Shown: positions 59,851 to 64,000 of the stretch, piece after piece
How the letters are laid out: the number at the start of each line of letters is the position of its first letter
Numbering within the stretch: the stretch's first letter is position 1
Assembly (NCBI GenBank): GCA_052035645.1
Contig: JBPOHK010000027.1
Coordinates: 145,859 to 209,858 of the forward strand
Direction of reading: 5' to 3'
From: RPQJ01 sp052035645
Lineage (GTDB): Bacteria > Pseudomonadota > Gammaproteobacteria > Steroidobacterales > Steroidobacteraceae
DNA: 64,000 nt
Notes under the pieces: model-generated
What the model was told of the DNA's origin: nothing
Seen by the model: the letters and a program-made list of their open reading frames with translations, nothing else
The model's database searches: none
Translations under genes and position numbers: made by a program

Positions 59851-60624
59851 ATGACCGGCATACGCACCGAACACTCCGATTCCATCCTCAGCCTGATCTT
59901 CGATCGCACCGACAAGAAAAATGCGATCACCGATGCCATGTACGGCGCGCTGGCCGACGCATTGGTCGCGGCGGAGTCGCGCGCGGACGTGCGCGTCGTG
60001 CTTTTCCGGGCCGCCGGCGACAGCTTCACGGCAGGCAACGACCTCGCCGATTTCGCCCGGGCCGGCAGCCGGCCCATCGAGCCCGGCCACAAGCAGAACG
60101 TCGAGCGCTTCCTCGAGGCACTGGCGCGCTGCAGCCGGCCGGTCGTCGCCGCGGTGCAGGGCAATGCGGTCGGCGTCGGCACGACGCTGCTGCTGCATTG
60201 CGACTACGTGCTGGTCGCGGAGAACGCGAAGCTGGTGACGCCGTTCGTCAACCTCGCGCTCGTTCCCGAGGCCGCGTCGTCGCACCTGCTGCCGGCGAGG
60301 ATCGGCCACGTGCGCGCGTTCGCGATGTTCGCCCTCGGCGAACCCCTGTCTGCACGGCAGGCCGTGGAGGCGGGCGTGGCCAACCAGTGCGTGCCGGTGG
60401 ACGAACTGCAGGCGGCCGCCTGGGACGTCGCGCAGCGGCTCGCGCGCCAGCCGCTGGCGGCCGTGATGGCGACCAAGCGCCTGATGAGGAACGCGGATGC
60501 CGTGGTCGCGCAGATGGGCGTCGAGGGCCGGCTGTTCCAGCAGCAGCTGCGTTCGGCCGAGGCGCGCGAAGCCTTCGCTGCGTTCGCCGAGCGCCGCAAG
60601 CCGGATTTCCAGACGCTGGGCTGA
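59851..60624 (+). CDS. Enoyl-CoA hydratase/isomerase (crotonase) family protein
   Basis: The 257-residue crotonase-fold protein has the oxyanion-hole stretches FTAGNDLADF and VQGNAVGVGTTLLLHCD. A conserved Glu in LVPEAASSHLL is in the usual catalytic region. The N-terminal FDRTDKKNAIT is typical. Only one of the two hydratase Glu residues is evident, so isomerase or hydrolase activity on an acyl-CoA is as likely as hydration. GGAG lies 6 bases upstream of the ATG. The photolyase gene follows after 77 bases, and the acyl-CoA synthetase lies beyond it on the opposite strand. Confidence 0.88.
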   Translation: MTGIRTEHSDSILSLIFDRTDKKNAITDAMYGALADALVAAESRADVRVVLFRAAGDSFTAGNDLADFARAGSRPIEPGHKQNVERFLEALARCSRPVVAAVQGNAVGVGTTLLLHCDYVLVAENAKLVTPFVNLALVPEAASSHLLPARIGHVRAFAMFALGEPLSARQAVEAGVANQCVPVDELQAAAWDVAQRLARQPLAAVMATKRLMRNADAVVAQMGVEGRLFQQQLRSAEAREAFAAFAERRKPDFQTLG

Positions 60625-60701
60625 CGCCGCCGCCGGGCGCACGCGCTGCCGGGACGACGTGAAGCATTGCTCCGACGCCCGCGATCGACGCCGGAGGCCG
60701 C

Positions 60702-62282
60702 ATGACTGACCTGCGCCGGCTCGTCGTGGTGCTGGGCGACCAGCTCGATGCCGACGCGGCGGCGTTCGACGGCTTCGACGCGGCGCGGGACGCCGTGTGG
60801 ATGGCCGAGGTCGCGGAGGAGTCGACGCACGTCTGGTCCGGCAAGGTGCGCACGACGCTGTTCCTGTCGGCCATGCGTCACTTCGCCGGGGAACTGCGCA
60901 CCGCCGGCCGCCGGGTCCACTACACCGCCCTGGACGATGCTGGCAACCGCGGCAGCCTGCGCGCGCAACTGCAGGCCGACATCGAGCGACTGCGTCCGCA
61001 AGGCCTGGTGATGACGGCGCCCGGCGACTGGCGCGTGCTGCAAGCCCTGCGCGAGGCTGCGCAGGCGCACGGCCTGCCACTCGACGTCCGCGAGGACCGC
61101 CACTTCTTCTGCAGCGTGCGCGAATTCGCGGCCCACGCGCGCGGCCGCGAGTCGCTGCGCCTCGAGTATTTCTATCGCGAGATGCGTCAACGCCACGGCG
61201 TGCTGATGCAGGGCGACGCGCCGGAAGGCGGCCGGTGGAACTTCGATGCAGAGAACCGCGAGGCCTTCGGCGCGACCGGGCCGGGCCAGGTGCCCGAACG
61301 TACGGGTTTTTCCCCCGATGCGATCACTCGCGAAGTCGCGGCACTGGTCGAGTCCCGTTTCGGTTCGCACCCCGGCCGGCTCACGGGCTTCGCGTGGCCG
61401 GTGACTCGCGCGCAGGCGCTCGAGGCGCTGCAGCGGTTCGTGGCCGAGCGCCTGCCGTCGTTCGGTCGCTGGCAGGACGCGATGTGGCCGGGCGAGCCGT
61501 GGCTGTACCACTCGCACCTGTCGGCCGCGCTCAACCTGAAGCTGCTGAATCCTCGCGAGGTCGTCGCGGCGGCCGTTGAGGCCTATCGCGCCGGCGCCGC
61601 GTCGCTCGCGAGCGTCGAGGGCTTCGTGCGCCAGATCCTCGGCTGGCGCGAGTACGTGCGCGGCATCTACTGGACGCGCATGCCCGGCTATGGGGAGCTC
61701 AATGGCCTCGATGCGCACGAGGACCTGCCGGCGTGGTACTGGACCGGCGAGACGGACATGGCCTGCCTGCGTGACGCCCTCGCCCAGACGTTGGCACACG
61801 GCTACGCGCATCACATCCAGCGCCTGATGGTCACGGGCCTCTTCGCGCTGTTGTACGGCGTGCAGCCGCAGCAGGTGCACGCGTGGTACCTCGCGGTGTA
61901 CATCGATGCGGTGGAGTGGGTGGAGCTGCCCAACACGCTCGGCATGAGCCAGTACGCGGACGGCGGCCTGATGGCGAGCAAGCCGTACGTCGCCACGGGA
62001 AAGTACATCCAGCGCATGAGCCCGTACTGCGCGGGCTGCCGCTACGATCCGGCGCAGCGCAGCGGCGAGCGCGCCTGTCCGTTCACGACGCTGTACTGGG
62101 ATTTCCTCATGCGCCACGCGACGCGGCTGGCGTCGAATCCGCGCATGGCGCTGCAGGTGAAGAACGTCGCGCGGCTGGACGCGGCGCAGAAGGACGCGAT
62201 ACGCGAGCGGGCGGCCGCAATCCGGCGGGGCGAAGTAGGCACCGGCCGGTCGAGTCCGTCACAGGGTGAATGGATCGTGTGA
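60702..62282 (+). CDS. phrB: Iron-sulfur bacterial photolyase (PhrB/FeS-BCP family)
   Basis: The 526-residue cryptochrome/photolyase is of the 'deoxyribodipyrimidine photolyase-related' class, with N-terminal LVVVLGDQLD and the FAD-binding C-terminal domain (VEGFVRQILGWREYVRG, WVELPNTLGMSQYADGG). Four Cys at 355, 443, 446 and 459 reproduce the spacing of the 4Fe-4S ligands of Agrobacterium PhrB (350, 438, 441, 454). The family repairs 6-4 photoproducts with blue light and binds a lumazine-type antenna. The ATG at 60702 lies close behind GGAGG. It stands alone between the crotonase gene and the convergent acyl-CoA synthetase. Confidence 0.92.
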   Translation: MTDLRRLVVVLGDQLDADAAAFDGFDAARDAVWMAEVAEESTHVWSGKVRTTLFLSAMRHFAGELRTAGRRVHYTALDDAGNRGSLRAQLQADIERLRPQGLVMTAPGDWRVLQALREAAQAHGLPLDVREDRHFFCSVREFAAHARGRESLRLEYFYREMRQRHGVLMQGDAPEGGRWNFDAENREAFGATGPGQVPERTGFSPDAITREVAALVESRFGSHPGRLTGFAWPVTRAQALEALQRFVAERLPSFGRWQDAMWPGEPWLYHSHLSAALNLKLLNPREVVAAAVEAYRAGAASLASVEGFVRQILGWREYVRGIYWTRMPGYGELNGLDAHEDLPAWYWTGETDMACLRDALAQTLAHGYAHHIQRLMVTGLFALLYGVQPQQVHAWYLAVYIDAVEWVELPNTLGMSQYADGGLMASKPYVATGKYIQRMSPYCAGCRYDPAQRSGERACPFTTLYWDFLMRHATRLASNPRMALQVKNVARLDAAQKDAIRERAAAIRRGEVGTGRSSPSQGEWIV

Positions 62283-62298
62283 GGCCCGTGGCGGCGCC

Positions 62299-63984
62299 TT
62301 ACGCCGTCCGCTCCGCCACCAGCCCGAGTTCCTCCATCAGCGCGGTGCGCAGACGATACTTCTGTACCTTGCCCGTGACGGTCGTCGGAAAGCCGTCGAC
62401 GAACTTCACGTAGCGCGGGATCTTGTAGTGGGCAATCTGCCCGCGACAGAAGGCGCGGATCTCCTCCTCGTCCGCCTGCGCGCCCGCCTTCAGGACGATA
62501 CACGCGCACAGTTCCTCGCCGTACTTTCGATCGGGCAGGCCCACCACCTGCACGTCCTGCACCGCGGGGTGGCGGTAGAGGAATTCCTCGATCTCGCGCG
62601 GATAGATGTTCTCGCCGCCCCGGATGACCATGTCCTTGATGCGACCGACGATGTTGCCGTAGCCTTCGGCGTCGATCACCGCCAGGTCGCCGGTGCGCAT
62701 CCAGCCGTCGCGCAGCACCTCGGCCGATGCCGCCGGCTGGTCCCAGTAGCCCAGCATGACGGAGTAGCCCCGCGTGCACAGGTCGCCGGGCGTGCCTCGC
62801 GGCACGACGACGCCCTCCGCGTCGACCACCTTCACCGTGAGATGCGGCTGCACCCGCCCCACCGTGGAGACGCGCTTCGCGATCGGATCGTCGATGCTGG
62901 ACTGGAAGCTGACGGGCGAAGTTTCGGTCATGCCGTACGCGATGGTGACTTCGCGCATGTGCATGCGGTCGATCACCTGCCGCATCACCTCCACGGGGCA
63001 CGGCGACCCGGCCATGATGCCGGTGCGCAGGCCGCGCAGGTCGAACTGCGGGAACTCGGGCCGGTTCAGCACGGCGATGAACATGGTCGGCACGCCGTAG
63101 AGCGCCGTGCAGCCCTCGGCGTCGATCGCCTGCAAAACGGCCAGTGGATCGAAGGCCTCCGCCGGATACACGACGCAGGCGCCGTGCGTGAGACAGCCGA
63201 GATTCGCCATGACCATGCCGAAGCAGTGGTACAGGGGCACCGGCGTGCACACCTTGTCGTCGGGCGTCAGCCGGATTGCGTCGCCGACGAAACGCCCGTT
63301 GTTGAGGATGTTGCGATGGCTGAGCGTCGCGCCCTTGGGTGCGCCGGTGGTGCCGCTGGTGAACTGGATGTTGATCGCGTCCTCCGGGCGGAGTTGCGCG
63401 GCCAGCGACGCGAGGCGGTCGATCGCAGCGGTGTTCGCGGCAGCGGCGAGGCCTGCAAACGGCAGGCAGCCGGCATGGGCCCCGTCGCCGAGCGTGACGA
63501 CGAGTCGCAGGTGGGGCAGCGCCGGCGACGCGAGCTCGCCGGGCGCCGAGGCCCGCAGCTCCGGTGCGAGGTCGGTGAGCATCGCGACATAGTCGGTGCC
63601 CCTGTGGGCGGGTGCGACGATGAGCGCCTTGCAGGCGACCTTGTTGAGCGCGTACTCGGCCTCGGCCCGACGATACGCCGGGTTGATGTTGACGAGGATC
63701 AGGCCGGCTTTTGCCGTGGCGTACTGCGTGACCAGCCATTCCCAGCAGTTCGGTGCCCAGATGCCGACCCGGTCGCCGGGTTCCAGGCCGAGCGCAAGCA
63801 GCCCCGCCGCGACCCGGTCCACGCGTTCCTTGAGCTGGGCATAGGTGAGCCGGATGGACTGGTGCACCGACACCAGCGCGGGCCGGTCGCGGTGCTGCCG
63901 GCACACGTCGTCGAAGTAGCGCCCGATGGCGAGGTCGATGAGGGGCGTGTCGGTGCTGCCCTGCACGATCGAGTCGGCTGCCAC
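62299..63984 (-). CDS. AMP-forming acyl-CoA synthetase
   Basis: The 561-residue ANL-superfamily ligase has the P-loop TSGTTGAPKGATLSH, AYGMTETSP, the GYGNIVGRIKDMVIRGGENIYP hinge and the C-terminal catalytic Lys in TVTGKVQKY. These are all the motifs needed to adenylate a carboxylic acid and transfer it to CoA. The sequence resembles the medium-chain FadD/AcsM-like group with a broad acid range; the exact chain is unknown. It starts with GTG 63982-63984 behind GGAGGAG and ends 16 bases from the convergent photolyase stop. Its natural partner in the window is the crotonase at 59851. Confidence 0.92.
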   Translation of the reverse strand: MAADSIVQGSTDTPLIDLAIGRYFDDVCRQHRDRPALVSVHQSIRLTYAQLKERVDRVAAGLLALGLEPGDRVGIWAPNCWEWLVTQYATAKAGLILVNINPAYRRAEAEYALNKVACKALIVAPAHRGTDYVAMLTDLAPELRASAPGELASPALPHLRLVVTLGDGAHAGCLPFAGLAAAANTAAIDRLASLAAQLRPEDAINIQFTSGTTGAPKGATLSHRNILNNGRFVGDAIRLTPDDKVCTPVPLYHCFGMVMANLGCLTHGACVVYPAEAFDPLAVLQAIDAEGCTALYGVPTMFIAVLNRPEFPQFDLRGLRTGIMAGSPCPVEVMRQVIDRMHMREVTIAYGMTETSPVSFQSSIDDPIAKRVSTVGRVQPHLTVKVVDAEGVVVPRGTPGDLCTRGYSVMLGYWDQPAASAEVLRDGWMRTGDLAVIDAEGYGNIVGRIKDMVIRGGENIYPREIEEFLYRHPAVQDVQVVGLPDRKYGEELCACIVLKAGAQADEEEIRAFCRGQIAHYKIPRYVKFVDGFPTTVTGKVQKYRLRTALMEELGLVAERTA

Positions 63985-64000
63985 GGTCGTCTCCTCCCCC

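Overview
The window is chromosomal DNA from a high-GC (about 70% by eye) Gram-negative bacterium. It has three TonB-dependent outer-membrane receptors, many signal peptides and lipoproteins, FCD/AraC/LacI/TetR regulators, long antisense open frames typical of GC-rich genomes, and short REP-like palindromes. The gene mix is most like gammaproteobacteria of the Steroidobacteraceae/Nevskiales/Xanthomonadales type. That placement is an inference from gene content only. I saw no rRNA, tRNA, CRISPR, prophage or transposase gene.

Region 1 (1-8.6 kb): an MFS transporter (cut by the window edge) and a divergent FCD-type GntR regulator. A minus-strand operon follows: FAD-linked oxidase, TonB receptor, mannitol/fructuronate dehydrogenase-type enzyme and esterase. 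A secreted paraoxonase/SMP-30-like lactonase is divergent from it. The two divergent promoter regions share CTGT-N3-ACAG-type palindromes in pairs spaced 42 and 63 bp apart, so the GntR protein probably controls the whole module.

Region 2 (8.7-16.9 kb): an amino-acid permease, a PaiB-like FMN protein and three secreted amidohydrolase-superfamily proteins in tight succession. One lacks the HxH metal motif, and one is a TolB-propeller/amidohydrolase fusion.

Region 3 (17.1-24.9 kb): two converging gene arms (SDR, degenerate SDR, VOC, sulfotransferase, NTF2-like; and DUF1214, 2OG dioxygenase, SDR, TetR). They look like one catabolic cluster of unknown substrate. Region 4 (25.0-32.0 kb): a siderophore-type TonB receptor, delta-1-pyrroline-5-carboxylate dehydrogenase, a PepSY membrane protein, an HSL-type esterase and a divergent AraC regulator.

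Region 5 (32.2-54.3 kb) is the most interesting part. A GH1 beta-glucosidase faces a long minus-strand operon: LacI regulator, TonB receptor, flavin-dependent halogenase, a GH94 phosphorylase of about 1144 residues, a GH144/glycoamylase-type lipoprotein, a sugar ABC importer without an ATPase gene, and a discoidin-containing six-hairpin glycosidase-like protein. A paralogue of the last protein lies divergently next to the LacI gene with a lipoprotein esterase. The combination suggests use of beta-1,2-glucan or a related beta-glucan. Two LacI-type palindromes lie at the head of the locus.

Region 6 (54.3-64 kb): a cation/proton antiporter, SDR, small exported protein, TetR with a divergent diiron-type metallo-beta-lactamase-fold protein and two clear operators, AraC, crotonase, an FeS-type photolyase and an acyl-CoA synthetase. 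At least four GGGGACACTCACTATTTT palindromes plus related variants are scattered between genes. One variant contains the apparent start codon of the sulfotransferase.
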